A stretch of DNA of 64,000 nt from Cinnamomum chago (lineage: Eukaryota; Streptophyta; Magnoliopsida; Laurales; Lauraceae): assembly GCA_038049695.1 (NCBI GenBank), contig CP142452.1, forward strand, positions 32,848,501 through 32,912,500, written 5' to 3'. Below, one piece after another: positions 1 through 12,296 of the stretch. A program made the translations under genes and the position numbers. The notes beneath the pieces were generated by a model. The model worked only from the letters and a program-made list of their open reading frames with translations. It had not been told where the DNA came from and did no database searches. How positions within the stretch are numbered: the first letter of the stretch is position 1; each line of letters starts with the position of its first letter.

Positions 1-51
1 CCTATTCACACCCCCCCCCCCCTCTAGGGTTCAGATCCCCGGACTTTCAGA

Positions 52-305
52 TTCCATTTTTAAGCCACTGAGAATTTATTGTGATAATACCTCATCTGTT
101 GCTTCTCTAACAACGACATGAGTTCTAGCACTGTAAAACACTTTCATATAAAATATATTATTGTTAAAGAGAAGGTTCGGGATGGTTTAGTGTCTATAGA
201 GCAAATCAGTAGAAAGCTCATGATCGCAGATCCTATGACCAAAGCATTACTGGTAGAGGCCTATAATGATCATGTTAGAGAAATGGGTCTCATTGTGTTA
301 CCTTA
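52..305 (+). pseudogene. Copia RNase H C-terminal remnant
   Basis: This is the tail of a Ty1/Copia polyprotein; the window opens inside the element. Reading from about position 52, the translation shows the RNase H signature IYCDNTSSVA. After a frame change near 115 it continues as a KHFHIKYIIVKEKV stretch and then ISRKLMIADPMTKALL, the conserved end of Copia pol (compare KHI.IKY..vREkV and LADPLTKGL in the family). The product would remove RNA from the RNA:DNA hybrid during reverse transcription. The shift and the missing upstream part make it non-functional. It lies about 500 bp upstream of the LTR at 819-1307, in the same orientation, as expected of one element's 3' end. Confidence 0.8.
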
Positions 306-818
306 ATGTATGTGGTTGAAAGGATTTATGCTATTACTTAAACATTTTTGTTTATCAATTTTAATTAATAATGATTATGTTCTCTTGCTTATTTTTTTGC
401 GCACACAATTAATTCATTATTGAAAAGCAAGATAAATTTCAGTTGGACCAATAAATAGGAAATTTTAGTCCACTCCTATTATTTTCTTCGATTGATGACT
501 TGACTGAGTGGAATTTATAATGTTGTGATACATGGAATGAATTATGTCACAAAATTGATGTTTGACTGCCATGATTCACATTATTGGTTTCATTTAGTTA
601 CAATATATAAGTATTAGCACAAACAAGAAAGAGTGGGCTGTTTTTACAAATGAGTGGCTACTCGTCGGGATTTTAAAATTTGTTGAATCCAAGTTGAGTC
701 ATTTTATAAAACATAGTTTTCAAAATAAAAATAAAAATAGAAGGTGGATTGTTTATTGGTGGTTATCATGACCAAGTGGAGATCACATATGTGTGGTCAT
801 TCAAACCAAGTGGGAGAT
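306..818 (+). other. Copia 3' untranslated internal region with polypurine tract
   Basis: AT-rich non-coding sequence between the pol remnant and the LTR. Its last bases, about 808-818 (AAGTGGGAGAT), form the purine-rich tract that primes plus-strand DNA synthesis and directly abut the LTR. No other feature is visible. Confidence 0.55.
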
Positions 819-1307
819 TGTTAGACGTGAGTAGTCCTCATGACCACATGTGCAACACTGTTGGGACTCACGGTTTGAGCCCACTAATATAAGTTACTTT
901 CCCCTTTTTTAGTTTTTGGTTTTACTAAGCTTATCTTAGATTCAATTTTAGTAAGCCTAATCAAATAGGACTTATTGGCTGATTTAAGGGAATTAAAGGA
1001 ACTTAACTTTATTAGATTTCTTTGATGGGAAGAAATCTCTCTAGGGCTTATCTATATATGTATATATATATGGTTTTTCGGTCCTCTCTCTTAACCTACG
1101 AGATCTAAAAAGTACCCATCAACTTCATGCATATTGGAGTGGGTGATAAGGGATATATGAGAAAACCCTATTTGAGAAAGGAGATCCGCTCATCATCAAG
1201 AACATGGCACAATGTACGCTTTTATATTTTTAAGATCATATATTGTTTAATGCATAAATCTAGATCCATAGGTTTAATTTGAATTACAAACGATATCAGA
1301 TCTAACA
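819..1307 (+). repeat. Copia LTR, 489 bp
   Basis: The sequence starts TGTTAGA directly after a polypurine tract and ends TCTAACA, a perfect 7-bp terminal inverted repeat with the canonical TG...CA ends. A TATA-rich stretch (about 1051-1072) is a plausible promoter. It is probably the 3' LTR of the element whose pol end lies at 52-305. The partner LTR is outside the window, so the target-site duplication cannot be checked. Confidence 0.7.
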
Positions 1308-2889
1308 TGAGAGAGATAGAGAGAGAGGATTGTACTAGAGAGCTTTTTTTTATATAGGAGATGGTTTGACAAAGAGGATTAAGGTTTTTAGAAGGACCCA
1401 AAAATAGTCGTCCTTTCAATGAGCTGTTCCAAAAGGAAAATTAGTTTTTATTATTGTTTCGAGATTTCATTCTATCGAGACATCGCTGCGAGGATTGTTC
1501 CGTGGAATCAAAACTTAGAATGGCCAAATTTCTACCAAACACATTTTATCCAACCTCATCCCGTGGGAACATAAGAACATCTCAATGGCATTGTGCCAAA
1601 CAGGTAGCTTCTACAAATACAAACATGTCGACGTAGGTGAACCTAAATTCTATAATCATGCAGACTGCAGTAAAAATGAAACAAATAAAGCGATATTTAG
1701 AAGCTATCCATTAAAATAATAAAAGACATTTAGTTTGTATTTGGTGCTTTGAAATTTGACGAAAACCATCAATCTAAAACTTAGAGATCTTACTGTTCGA
1801 AACACACAAGAAACAATACGATATAGGGGTTTAAAACTTGCCCAAACTAGTATATACTATGACAACTTTTTTATATAGTCATGCTCAAAGAGAAAATTGT
1901 TTCTCTTGAAATAAAATACTATTTCATATCTACTACAAACTCATTCAACATTTATAAATAAAAAGATCTAAACTACTAGTAATTGAAATTAAATCCTTAA
2001 AACAATCTATATGCCTAATCTCATTAAGTTATTTTGTTTGGAAGAATTACGAGAAATTTGTATTTTTGAAATTTCTGATAGCAATTTCAGTCATTATACC
2101 TAGAGTGGAATTCCTAGTTGACTCGTTAGATTTCAAATCCCTGCCTTCTAAATTGTCACATTTGGGTACAACCAATGAATAACCATAATTATAATTCAAT
2201 AATTAAAACATATAATGTCTTTTTTCAAATAAAGACTTATAGTTTTCATGGGGTTAATCTTTCTCGTCCTTTTCTTCTTCTTTTTTTGGCTAAGGTGGGC
2301 TACTGACCTAAGCGTACTGATACTTCCACTTGAGGACCCAGGGATCGATCCCTAGGAGTGGCTGTGAGACTAGCCAATACCGCTCAACTATGAGTGTATT
2401 GTTGGAGTGGTCCTTCATTAGGCTCGGGCTTAATCCGTTGGACCTGAATCTAGATACGAGAGCCTCCATGTTGGACTTATAACATCGAATTTGGCCCATA
2501 AAATTTTCATCAGGTTTGGACTTGGCCTCCATGGCCCGGCCCAAATCAGGCCCTTTGACTCGTGTGGTTGTGGACTCATAGCGCTGTATTACAATTGTCC
2601 CGCCTTCAGCCATTTCTGTGTGTAATGTCATGCATATAGACATCATAGTATACATACACTACACACGTGCCATGTTCTTGCCTGAGAATGAGCACAATGT
2701 ATAAAAGCAGGCAGTGGAGTTGAAAAGTTAAAATGGCTATAAATGGGTCGGGCCTGACCAAGAGCCTCTCAGATATGGCCCACAGAGTATTGTGACGATA
2801 ATGGATCCACCTACACCAAATATAACAATAATGATGATTTAGTTTTACGGTGCCCACACTGTTACATATACAAAAATTATAATCAGGTC
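1308..2889. other. Unassigned AT-rich spacer
   Basis: No coding frame longer than chance and no recognisable element. A purine microsatellite (GAGAGA type) sits at about 1309-1328, just after the LTR. The part from 2290 to 2889 is less AT-rich and is open by chance on the minus strand, but the translations resemble no family known to me. Confidence 0.4.
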
Positions 2890-3108
2890 CAGGGGCGGAC
2901 CTAGATACATGGTATTGGGGGCAATCGCCCGCATCATATGTGTATCCACTCCCAAAACTCACTTGAAATTTCTGGAATCCTTTCAAAACCCATATAAAAA
3001 TCCTGGGTGCACCTCTAAAACCCATATGAAAATTTTCGGTGTGCCCCAAAGTCCAAATATCTGTTTATATCTGTCTCCCTCAAACAAAAATCTTGGGTCC
3101 GCCATTTG
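2890..3108. mobile_element. hAT-like MITE (~219 bp)
   Basis: The 5' end reads CAGGGGCGGACCTAGA and the 3' end, reverse-complemented, reads CAAATGGCGGACCCAAGA. They share the GGCGGACC core of an imperfect terminal inverted repeat. Short non-coding plant elements starting CAGGGGCGGA are typical hAT-superfamily MITEs, moved by a hAT transposase supplied elsewhere. I could not find a clean 8-bp target duplication, so the ends may be eroded. Confidence 0.5.
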
Positions 3109-4770
3109 GGTCTAGGTCTAAGTATGGATCCTAGGACTCGACGGTTAAAAATCTTGAACTCATTGAAAGACCATTGGAAACAGAATCTGTTTATGGCAGT
3201 GGGTTAAGCCAAAATGATCTGGTTAATCAAGGAAATCTATTATTAACAGAGTTTTAAAAAAACTTTGCAAGGTTAATCTAACCTCTTAGTACTTACTATC
3301 CCACTAAAGAATTGGAATTTAGACAAATTGGATACTCATCTCACCCATATTCACTAATTGATAGAAGGCTAAAAAAAATTTAGCTTCAAGACCCTCACCA
3401 AGGGCTAAAATGATCTAGCGGGAGAAATCTCTTTGCCGCAAGCCTAAATTATATATTGAAGACCTTTTATTCTACAACTCTAGGACTTAAAATAATGGCT
3501 GTGAAGAGGAGAACCTAGTTGCAGGGTCCATCCTGTTTTATTTTAGTACAGAGGAGTAGTTGGGATCTAAAGGTTCCTTGCTGGATCACAGAATAGACAT
3601 GATGATTTCCAACCATGTCTTTCTCGTCCCAATTTCATTTGATGTCTTCAAGAGGCGATTATGACTATCTTTATAGAGTTAATATTCCTGCGCATGAGTG
3701 GGCACAGTCTTACTGCACACACCGGCTGCTAGGATCGACTTGGTTCCTACAAATCACGGGACTTGGGTGGGATGGAAAGATCCCCTCATGATGGGCTCAA
3801 ATATAAAAAATGGGTCAATCTCATGCCTCTAATCCCTTGATTTATAGGCCACAAGTTTAACGACCTTATGATAAAAAAAATGTTCAGCCCTGGTCCAATG
3901 GTTTAATCCATTTGGGGGGTCTTATATGAGTGAACAGTTTGGATGGATCATAAGGTGGGCACACTGAAAGTTCTCACCATAATACAATGAGAGGTGAATG
4001 CCTAGGAACATTTGCCATCCTTCTTTGCATATTTCTTGCACAGGCGCACTCTACTAGACCATTGTTGGGCTACAGGGAGATCACCCTGGATATGAAATTT
4101 AACGCCATCATTTGTGTCCCACAAGTTAAATATTTTTAAAGGAAGATGCTCCTAAGAGAGATATCTCTCATCTTATATGAGAGATAGGGGTGGGAGCCCT
4201 CACATTTAAGTTGTTGGTATTGGATATGGATGTGAGGGCCCCGGCCCAATCTCCCATAGAAGCATCTCCTATTTTTAAATAATCTTTTTTTTTCCAGTTT
4301 TTTTACATTTGATCCAATGGTTCAGTTTACTTGAATTGGTATTAAACTTATGGGGTCCGTGACATTCTGGAGGAGAGGTGTTCGATGGTCCATTTGAGGT
4401 GGGCCCCACATATTGTCAAGTACAATGCAGAGGAGAAAATGCCATCTTTATAAGGGGCCAAGTTCAATGATTTTGCAAGTATAGATATTATTTAAAAACA
4501 AATAAATACATATTTACATTTTTCTCAACAACATTTTAAAAGAAACCGGAATTAAGAATACCCAAAAGTTTTCCATTAAATCCCCACAATTCATATTAGG
4601 CAGTTAAAGACTCTTTTTTTATGGTAAAAGACATAGGCCGTTTCTTTACTAGAATTTCTGAAAAGAACTTTCTATGTTGGGGTTTTTTTTGGACATGATG
4701 CGACATTTTATTTCCGGCATTTGAAATCCCATATTTCTTTCACTAGAATTTCAAGTTCCACCCACCTAAA
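3109..4770. other. Unassigned spacer
   Basis: Mixed-composition DNA with several GGTGGGCCC-type words (for example near 4400) but no supported gene, RNA or element boundary. Confidence 0.4.
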
Positions 4771-4830
4771 AGGTCTTGAATGACCTTTTGGAATTAATTT
4801 AGGTCTTGAATGACCTTTTGGAATTAATGG
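4771..4830 (+). repeat. Two-copy 30-bp tandem duplication
   Basis: Positions 4771-4800 and 4801-4830 are nearly identical copies starting AGGTCTTGAATGACC, differing only in the last two bases. A recent local duplication in non-coding DNA. Confidence 0.9.
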
Positions 4831-7800
4831 AGTTCTATTTTCTATGCATTTGATTTGGTTGGAACTTTAAACGCTCCAACAAGAGGAGGGGTTTGGAATT
4901 CCATCTAATGAGAGAACTTTTGGAGAATTTGAAATTTCTCTTATATGAATTCTTAAAGTTCTAATAAAGAAACAGGCCCAGCCTGACCATTGATAACAAA
5001 GTGTGAACCATAATTTCTCGGGGCTTGTTTTCTTATTAGAATATTTGAAATTTATATTGAATTTCCCATTTGAGAGGTTTTTTTATGCATCCTGAATTTC
5101 ATAAATGCTTGTTTCCTACCGACAATATATATATATATATATTTTATATTAAAATCGGATTTTTTTCTTATAGTTTTTATGCATTGTAGCTCATGAGACC
5201 CATTTTTTGTGTTCATTAATTTGAGACCCACAAGCATGCCCCTATTTAAAAATTACAATACAACTAGTGGAGCCCTGCACGTGCAATGCACATGCACCGA
5301 ACACACAGTTTTACTAAGAAAATCTTTAATAAAAATAAAATTCTTAAAAAATTCAGCAAAAGCTTCAATATATTTAAAAATAAAATTTCAATAGAAAATG
5401 AGTAATTGTAAATTGCAAGGCCCGTGAAATGTTCAAATACAACTGACACTACTTTTTTTCTATACATTTGGAAACAATAAAATACTGATATAGTGAGAAA
5501 AATGAGATCTCAAAATACAATCGAGTGGAATTTACATAACTTTTTGAGGATATGAATCACATATTTCTAAATATTTTATCATGAATGTGTACAAAGAAAT
5601 TTCAATTTACTTTATTTAACTAGTCAGGTTAACTTATCAATTTCCTGGTAGACTCGACTTGCTAAAGCTAGAGTCCAGTCGAAAGCATAGTCAAATTGAT
5701 AACCTGCAGTTTTATAAAAAATAAAAATAAAAACTAAGAACTAGATGAGCTTACTGTTCTAACCAATTACCATAAACATTATATGTTCACTACAAAATCG
5801 GTTTATATTAAGGAAAAAATTAATTATATCTTACCTAAGGACATCAGAATAACAAAATTGAGATAATGGTTTTAGTCTTAACTTACAAAGAAGAATAACA
5901 TCTCACACCGACCGTCAAGAATAATGAAGTAATCCGGCTTGTCTTCAAGCGATAGGGATCAACAATGGTAGAATTGTGATAATGATATGAACTCTAACGG
6001 GTAAGATTTGCAGAGAACTTGTTGATCAATATTAGTATTTAACATGTGTTTTGTTTTATTTTATAAAAAGGACCACTATCAAGTAAAAAGAGGCAATACC
6101 TCTCTAAGAGACAATATCTTTTTTTGCTTGATACAAAGTGCTATATTTTATACCCTGTAAGAAAAGGATAATACAAAGTTATCATAGAAGCTCACAAATA
6201 GAGATATCAATAGGGAAAAATATCAAAAAATAAAAAACCACAAATACAAATCTACCAAAAGAATTGGACCTTCCTCTTAAGAAATATATAAGAATGTAAC
6301 CCATGTATTCTAGATCAACTCTTCTGCTCTGTTCTGTATAGAGGATGTGAGTGCTGATCAAAGTAAAAAAAATTCAAAACGAACAAAGACAAACTGAACT
6401 TGTTGCAGCTTAGCATCAAATACTTATTTTAGTTGTTTACACTTAAAATGACCACTTCATTCATTGACTCTGAAGTTAGTAGTAACACTAGCATAACAAG
6501 CAGTTTATATGAGATTCTTATTTTCCCTTTAAGGCATGATATTTCATTGAAATATATGAGAAGAAGATGAAGAAGAAGCTTGCAATGATGAAAGAAATAA
6601 ATGTGTTTGAAAAATTATCAAAGTTTTTCAATTTAAGCCTCATGAGTAAGAGCATTAATAAATAAATATATTCATGCCCTTGAAATGCCCTTTTATAATT
6701 AAAAAAATTCACATAAGTTGTATATTAAGAAACTAAAAATTGTACCGAACAACAACAATTTTACGTTAGCAATCTATAAGACCTACCACTAAATTATATT
6801 TATGAAATTATCTTTAGCAATCACTAATATCAGAAGAGAACCAATATTTAGTAGTAGTTATCACACTATCCAACTTGGGATTACTCGTCCAACAGGGGTA
6901 TAAATCAAGATCAATACAACTATTATATCAGATTGAAAACTCAATTATTCTAACTAAATAAAATACAAACACATGAAGCAAAAGGGAAAAGAATATTTAA
7001 ATTTTTTTAATGGTAACTTTCATTAAAAGAGAGAAAAAAACAGGGTGGACATAAAATGAGTTTAAGTTTGTACATTTTACTTTCTTATTTATGATATTTT
7101 GTTAGTTGCTACTTTTTTCTAGAAAGAAAAAGAAAAAGCTAAACATAAAGCAACAATGCAAATGAAGTACTTGAATATATGGGATGTGCTTATAAGTTTT
7201 GGAGGTCCCTATATCTTTTTCAAAGGCCATAATAAATAATATACAACTGAAGGATAATTAAAAATATTTAAGGTTAGTGTACAAAAGATTAAAGGGTTAA
7301 TATTTAAAAAATAATAACAAAGGGTTACAGCCGTGCAAAGAAAATAATCTCATATCTTCTGAAAATCTCTCGGAGCCTTCTGATGTTCTTAACTCTTAAA
7401 TTTCAAATACAAATACCACTCAAGTATCTTTTAGTTCAATTAAAAAATAAAAATAAAAATAAAAATAAATAAATAAATAGAAACTATTTGCACAATTAGC
7501 ATTGTTTCAGGTAAAAAAAAATAGAGAATGTTAATTCTCTCGTGTGTAGTCAATTTGGTATTTGAATTATAACACAACCACCAATTGACCACCAGCAACA
7601 ATAACAAAAGTAGCAAGCTAGTTAATACCTTTTGTCGTGACTTTTAAACAGATGTCAAAGTATTTAAAGTGTCCACAAAATTGTAAGTATTGAACACCAA
7701 AGGTAGTAAGTAAATTACACTTGATTCCCTTTCTTTTGATCCATTATAAAATATATTATTCATTTTCTTTTTTATTTTCATCCCGTCTTAGTTCAAGGTT

Positions 7801-9247
7801 TATTATTGAAAAAGCACATGGCATTTAAGTTTTCAAAGTTAAAAGGCAGTATCTACATCATGAACCACATAATGGAGTAAATAATGCATAGTTAAAATCT
7901 TTTGTTTTTCCCACCTTGGCTTAGTTTATTAATCGGGGTGGACAAAATAGTGCCTAGAAAGACTAAAAAAACTTTTTGAATGATAAAATCTGAAATATTT
8001 TTCCGTTGAAATGATTCTTTAATTGCACCATATCCCACAATTAATTTTACAAAAGACAAAAAAATAAAAAATAAAAAATACAATTGAATAAAACTTTGGA
8101 AATTAGTGAACACAATGGTTCAATGAGAACCACGAATGAATGCTTATTGGTCTTATCCCACTCTTGAGGGGTTTGGAGAGTGACGATTGAAGATGCCTTG
8201 GTCTAAAGCGTAAGAATTTAATTAACATAAACTAAAACAAGAAAAATAAACAAAATAAAATGTCAGATTCTTATACAAATATGGATTATGTTTTTGGCCT
8301 TTTGAATATTAGCACCTGTACTGCTTAAAAAAAAAGCCCTTCCCCTTCGACTCTATGGAGAAGGAAAATAGATTCTGACAGATAATGGAAAGCTTTTCCA
8401 TGCCTCATAGCATCGTCCTTTTAGTTATTGTTTACTTTGCTTTTCTCATCCAGGACACTTTCTGTTTGAGTTTTCCATTTTCCTATCTTACATAACAAAA
8501 CAGTATTAATTTTACATTTTAAATGCTATGCACAAATTCATATTCCAAACATAGAGTGGGAACTAAATACAAAAGTCTACCATAAGGAAACATGAAATAT
8601 GCATAATTTGGAAGCCTGCAGTTAATGTTCAAGAAATAAAACAGACATATAATTAAAATTATCAGAGCACGAAGGCTATCAATGGGCCTAACTTTGGCCC
8701 AAACAGGAATGAGAAAGAAAAAACCAACTCTTCATCATCATTTTCTTAACTCTGGTTGCACCCATTATTCTTATTAGAATGAAGATTTTATTACAACATT
8801 AAAAAAAATTGAAGAAGAAGACATAATCAAACTATAATAATTTTGGTAGACAGTGCTCACTTACATATATAAAACTCCATTCATTCAAAAAGAAGTTAAG
8901 TGTTAATGAAGAATCTGTTAAAATATCATGTTCTTCCTCATACAATTACTCACAGAGGAAAAACCTCATACCCACAAAATTCCCTGCATTGAAAATCTTG
9001 TAGTATCTGAATAAGAAGAATGTTAAAAGAAAATTAAAAAAAGAAGAGGGGAAAAAACAACATTTGAGATATTGATTTGAGCTAGATTCTAATCTTATCC
9101 ACATTTTCATTTCCTTTTCTCCACCACCTTAAAAAAACCAAAGAAATCGAAAAAAGATTACTCAATTTATTGGAATATATTAAAACAAAATTTTATTACG
9201 TTTAAAATATCAGTATCTACTCAATATAAGAGATTAAAAAAATTCTT
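4831..9247. other. Long AT-rich spacer with microsatellites
   Basis: About 4.4 kb of strongly AT-rich DNA. It contains a (TA)n run at about 5124-5142 and an AAAAT/AAAT microsatellite at about 7442-7478. Short reading frames here are AT-driven and resemble nothing recognised. It may hold old, eroded elements that I cannot name. Confidence 0.45.
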
Positions 9248-9357
9248 AGGATCGTTTATGCCAAGTTTGGTCTAGATCCAGGTTCATTTGGGTTAAATTA
9301 CTAGGATTGTGTGTGCCAAGTTTGGTCTGGATTCGGGTTCATTTGGGTATAGTAGGG
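9248..9357 (+). repeat. Two-copy 55-bp tandem duplication
   Basis: Copies at 9248-9302 and 9303-9357 share GCCAAGTTTGGTCT and GGTTCATTTGGGT blocks at the same spacing, with scattered substitutions. Older than the 30-bp duplication at 4771. Confidence 0.75.
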
Positions 9358-9690
9358 GGGTAGTTAGCAATTTTCTAGAGAATTTAGGGGGCTTTTTCGT
9401 AATTTTAGATTTTTGAAATTATGGTACCGTTGGGTAGATATTTTTAATTCATAAACTTTAGTTTGTTAGATCATCTTGATCAGGATCCTTAAAACCCCTC
9501 TAAATCCAAGCCTGACCCAAAGTCTATTTTAGACAAATTGGAAAATTCCCATTATGTCCCTATCCTTTTCCATATATAAAGTACATATACATAATAAATA
9601 TATATAAGGGTGGGCCTCGCAACTTGCATTTCATTGGCTATGTGTGTAGTGAAAAAAGTAGACCATCTTTCTCTCTTTTATAAGAGTAGA

Positions 9691-9705
9691 AGATATAGAT
9701 AGATA
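9691..9705 (+). repeat. Left copy of 15-bp repeat flanking the LINE (probable TSD)
   Basis: AGATATAGATAGATA here is repeated exactly at 10805-10819, on either side of the LINE insertion. A target-site duplication of this size is normal for L1-type target-primed insertion. The sequence is microsatellite-like, so a chance match is possible. Confidence 0.55.
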
Positions 9706-9940
9706 GATAGAAGTCTCCAACCTTGTTTACCTAACATTGCAATATTGAGGCATGTAATTGTTTAAATCCAATACCCTCAAATTCCTTCGGTTTACACAAG
9801 AGATCCCATCTCAACCAATTGATGCCGCCACCCCCATTGCGCTTGTTTCCCCACCAAAAAGAGTTAATCATAATTTCCAGCTCTCTACACAAATCAAGTG
9901 GAAGAAGATAAACGCTCATAGCATAGTTGTGCACCGCTTG
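9706..9940 (-). pseudogene. L1-like LINE ORF2, inverted 5' segment
   Basis: On the minus strand this encodes the end of the LINE reverse-transcriptase (thumb) region: QAVHNYAMSVYLLPLDLC, then INSFWWG, INWLRWDLLC and GFKQLHA. After a frameshift near 9750 it continues as LNIAMLGKQGWRLLS (compare family MSVFLLP...NFWWG...GI.W..W..LC.PK..GGmGFr.l..FN.AmLaKQgWRl). This segment belongs directly upstream of the protein encoded on the opposite strand from 9937. The two halves are therefore one LINE copy whose 5' part is inverted. It is dead: 5'-truncated, inverted and frameshifted. Confidence 0.8.
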
Positions 9941-10629
9941 CCAAAGTGTTCAAGGCTCACTACTTTCCAATAACTTCTTTTGTAGAAGCTAGTTTGGGTT
10001 ACAATCCGAGCTACGTTTGGCGTTCTATCATGGCAGCGAAGCATGTGGTTATTCAAGGCAGCAGAATCCAAATTGGAAGTGGGCAACATGTTTTAATTGG
10101 TAAGGACCCATGGCTCCCTGATATGGACAATGGCTTCATTACCACTAATTTGAATGAGGATATCGCAACAGCTCCCGTTAGCAGTCTTATGGTGTCTGAT
10201 CAGCGAAGGTGGGATTATGATGTCGTGACTGACATTTTTGACACTAGGGATAAGGTTCTTATTATGCAAATTCCCCTCAGTAATCGTAGAGATAGCGATG
10301 TTTGGTATTGGTTGGCTGACCCTCGTGGTTCTTACTCTGTCCGTAGTTGTTATAAAATGCAGTCTAAAATGACTGATATATCTCCCAGTTGCATATGGAG
10401 AAGGATGTGGAAATTGGAGGTGCCGGGTAAGGTGAAGAATCTTATTTGGAGAGGAGCGATGAATGACTTGCCTACAACTGATAATTTTATTCGAAGAAGA
10501 GTGGAGGTAATGCCTACTTGTTCTTTATGTAATGCTTATAATGAGACTGTCACTCATGCTTTGGTGGATTGTGATTTTGCAAACTCTAGTTGGATTTCAT
10601 CTTCAATTGGTTATGTCGGGAATTGTTAA
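9937..10629 (+). pseudogene. L1-like LINE ORF2, 3' segment with zf-RVT domain
   Basis: The frame reads LAKVFKAHYFPITSFVEA..., SYVWRSIMAAK and GKDPWLPD, the stretch that follows GKQGWRLL in plant L1-type ORF2. It then enters the zf-RVT domain: SYSVRSCYKM, IWRRMWKLEVPGKVKNLIWR, and the Cys/His motif CSLC...HALVDC. The protein would be part of the enzyme that nicks target DNA and reverse-transcribes LINE RNA in place. The TAA at 10627-10629 looks premature, because similar-looking sequence (SFVVWLEHIFPF) continues in frame after it. The upstream segment is on the other strand at 9706-9940. Confidence 0.85.
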
Positions 10630-10804
10630 TCATTTGTGGTTTGGCTAGAGCATATTTTTCCCTTTGCTAGGGTGGGAGGTTCCTTGTCAGGTCCTGGAGT
10701 GTGGAGTCATGTTCCACCTCCATGGTTGATTAAAAAGCTTTGTATGTTGACATTTCAGTTTAATGTAATTCCTTATTTCATAAAAAAAGAAGAAGAAGAT
10801 AGAT
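10630..10804 (+). mobile_element. LINE 3' tail
   Basis: Continuation of the LINE past its stop to a short A-rich, purine tail (ATAAAAAAAGAAGAAGAAG at about 10780), immediately before the right-hand 15-bp repeat. The tail is what a LINE 3' end should look like, though short and mutated. Confidence 0.6.
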
Positions 10805-10819
10805 AGATATAGATAGATA
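10805..10819 (+). repeat. Right copy of 15-bp repeat flanking the LINE
   Basis: Exact match to 9691-9705 (AGATATAGATAGATA); see that entry. Confidence 0.55.
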
Positions 10820-11307
10820 TGAACCCACCTACCAACACTGTTTTGACGATCGCCACCGCCCGAAGAAAACCTGATAACAGATAGATGGACGGCTGACTCG
10901 TCCACTTAGCAGGCCCTTGATGAACTACAACAGACATTTCTCATCCAACGGTCATTAGTTCTTCTCAGTGGGGTCCAGCGCTATAAAACATGGTCACGAT
11001 GCCCTGTCTGGGCAAATGAAGCATGGGATGATGAGAGCAGCCTCACACAATCAAAATAGACAAAAAAGCTTTCGAATGTGGTAAGACTTTCAATTCGTCG
11101 TTAGCTCTCGTAAGTCTCAAAAAGAGCAAATGTCCGTACACTAAAAAAAATAAATCCAAGAGGCCTCTTCTTCTCGACTTCTCCTGGGGTACTACTAGTT
11201 GTCTTGAGACAGCCCAATTTCTCCTCTTCTTTTCTTGCTTCACATCAACAATTGCAGTTGAATCATCTTTGTCTGTGCATGCTTCTTGAAATTGGTAATC
11301 CCAAGCT

Positions 11308-11340
<33 letters not shown>

Positions 11341-12296
11341 CTGTTCAGTGATTCTAGAAACTGATAGTCTCAAATGGGTTCTTGTTGTTTTGCTCCATTC
11401 ACCCCAGGATTTCCTGTTTGGTATGTATGTATTGGAATCGATGCCACCATTTTCTTGTTTTCATTTATCTGTGATGCATTGAAGAGCTGTTCCTGTTTTG
11501 AGGTTTTTGATGAGAATGAAAGTTAAGTAGATGGTAGTTTTGACCCATTTTTTCTTTTTCTATTTTATTCCCTCACTTGTTCAGGGAAGAAGTGGGGTTT
11601 GCTTAGTTTGTGATTCTAAAGAGGTTTTGGATGGTAAAGTTGAAGACTTTCTCTTTTCTGGATGGGAACAGTGAGGATTTTTTGGGATGAATTAAAAGGT
11701 TTTTGATGGAAGTCTGAGTTTAAAATCTTATATTTGGTTTAGAAGGGTGGGCTACTGTTTGGATGAACAAACTGTGATTGGCTCAGATGAGATGCATTTT
11801 CATTTTGGACCAGATATCTATACACGTGGGCCCCAAGTCCAAGGGGTCAAATCTCTTCATCGGCCCCGTTGAGGCCGGGGCAGCATCACAAAACTACCAG
11901 CCACCGGGTTAATCATAAGATTACTGAAATGTGGGATCCCTATACTGATGCTGGAATGAAATTAAAGCTGGCAGATAGGGGCCAAGCTATGATTGTTATT
12001 ATACCTTTCCAGGTCTGTAAGAAATTTTTTATGAAGAGAGGTTAATTTTCTCTAGTATTTTAGGATGTTTGGGAACAGGGTTTCATTTAAATGGTCGTAA
12101 CTTGGATGTTTGAGTGCATGGATTTTTGTATTTGCATGAAAAACCCCCAAAAAAGAAGAGGGACAAGATCTCTCTTTGCCATTTACCTTTTAGGCCATTA
12201 GTTTTTGCATGAGATTTGTGGTGAACTCCATGTTTAATGGATGATGGGCTTGGGGCTATGATAAATTCTCACTGGATGAATATGGTTATAGTTAGA
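10820..12296 (+). other. Spacer with a TATA-like box and long T tract; no gene proven
   Basis: CTATAAAA occurs at 10981-10988. It is followed by pyrimidine-rich DNA, a possible splice donor (ATTG|GTAATC, about 11293) and a T run at about 11310-11340. This could be the promoter and 5' untranslated part of a host gene now cut off by the LINE at 12297, but no coding exon could be read. The frame open around 11204-11482 passes through poly(T) and is not credible. Confidence 0.25.

Noticed and set aside
2308-3049. Minus-strand frames of 115 and 147 aa
   Set aside because: They overlap a MITE and non-coding DNA and show no recognisable domain.
5052-8113. Several 60-73-aa frames in the AT-rich spacer
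   Set aside because: Composition-driven, Lys/Phe/Ile-rich, with no start context or homology that I recognise.
11204-11482. 92-aa + strand frame
   Set aside because: Runs through a poly(T) tract giving a polyphenylalanine stretch; low complexity only.
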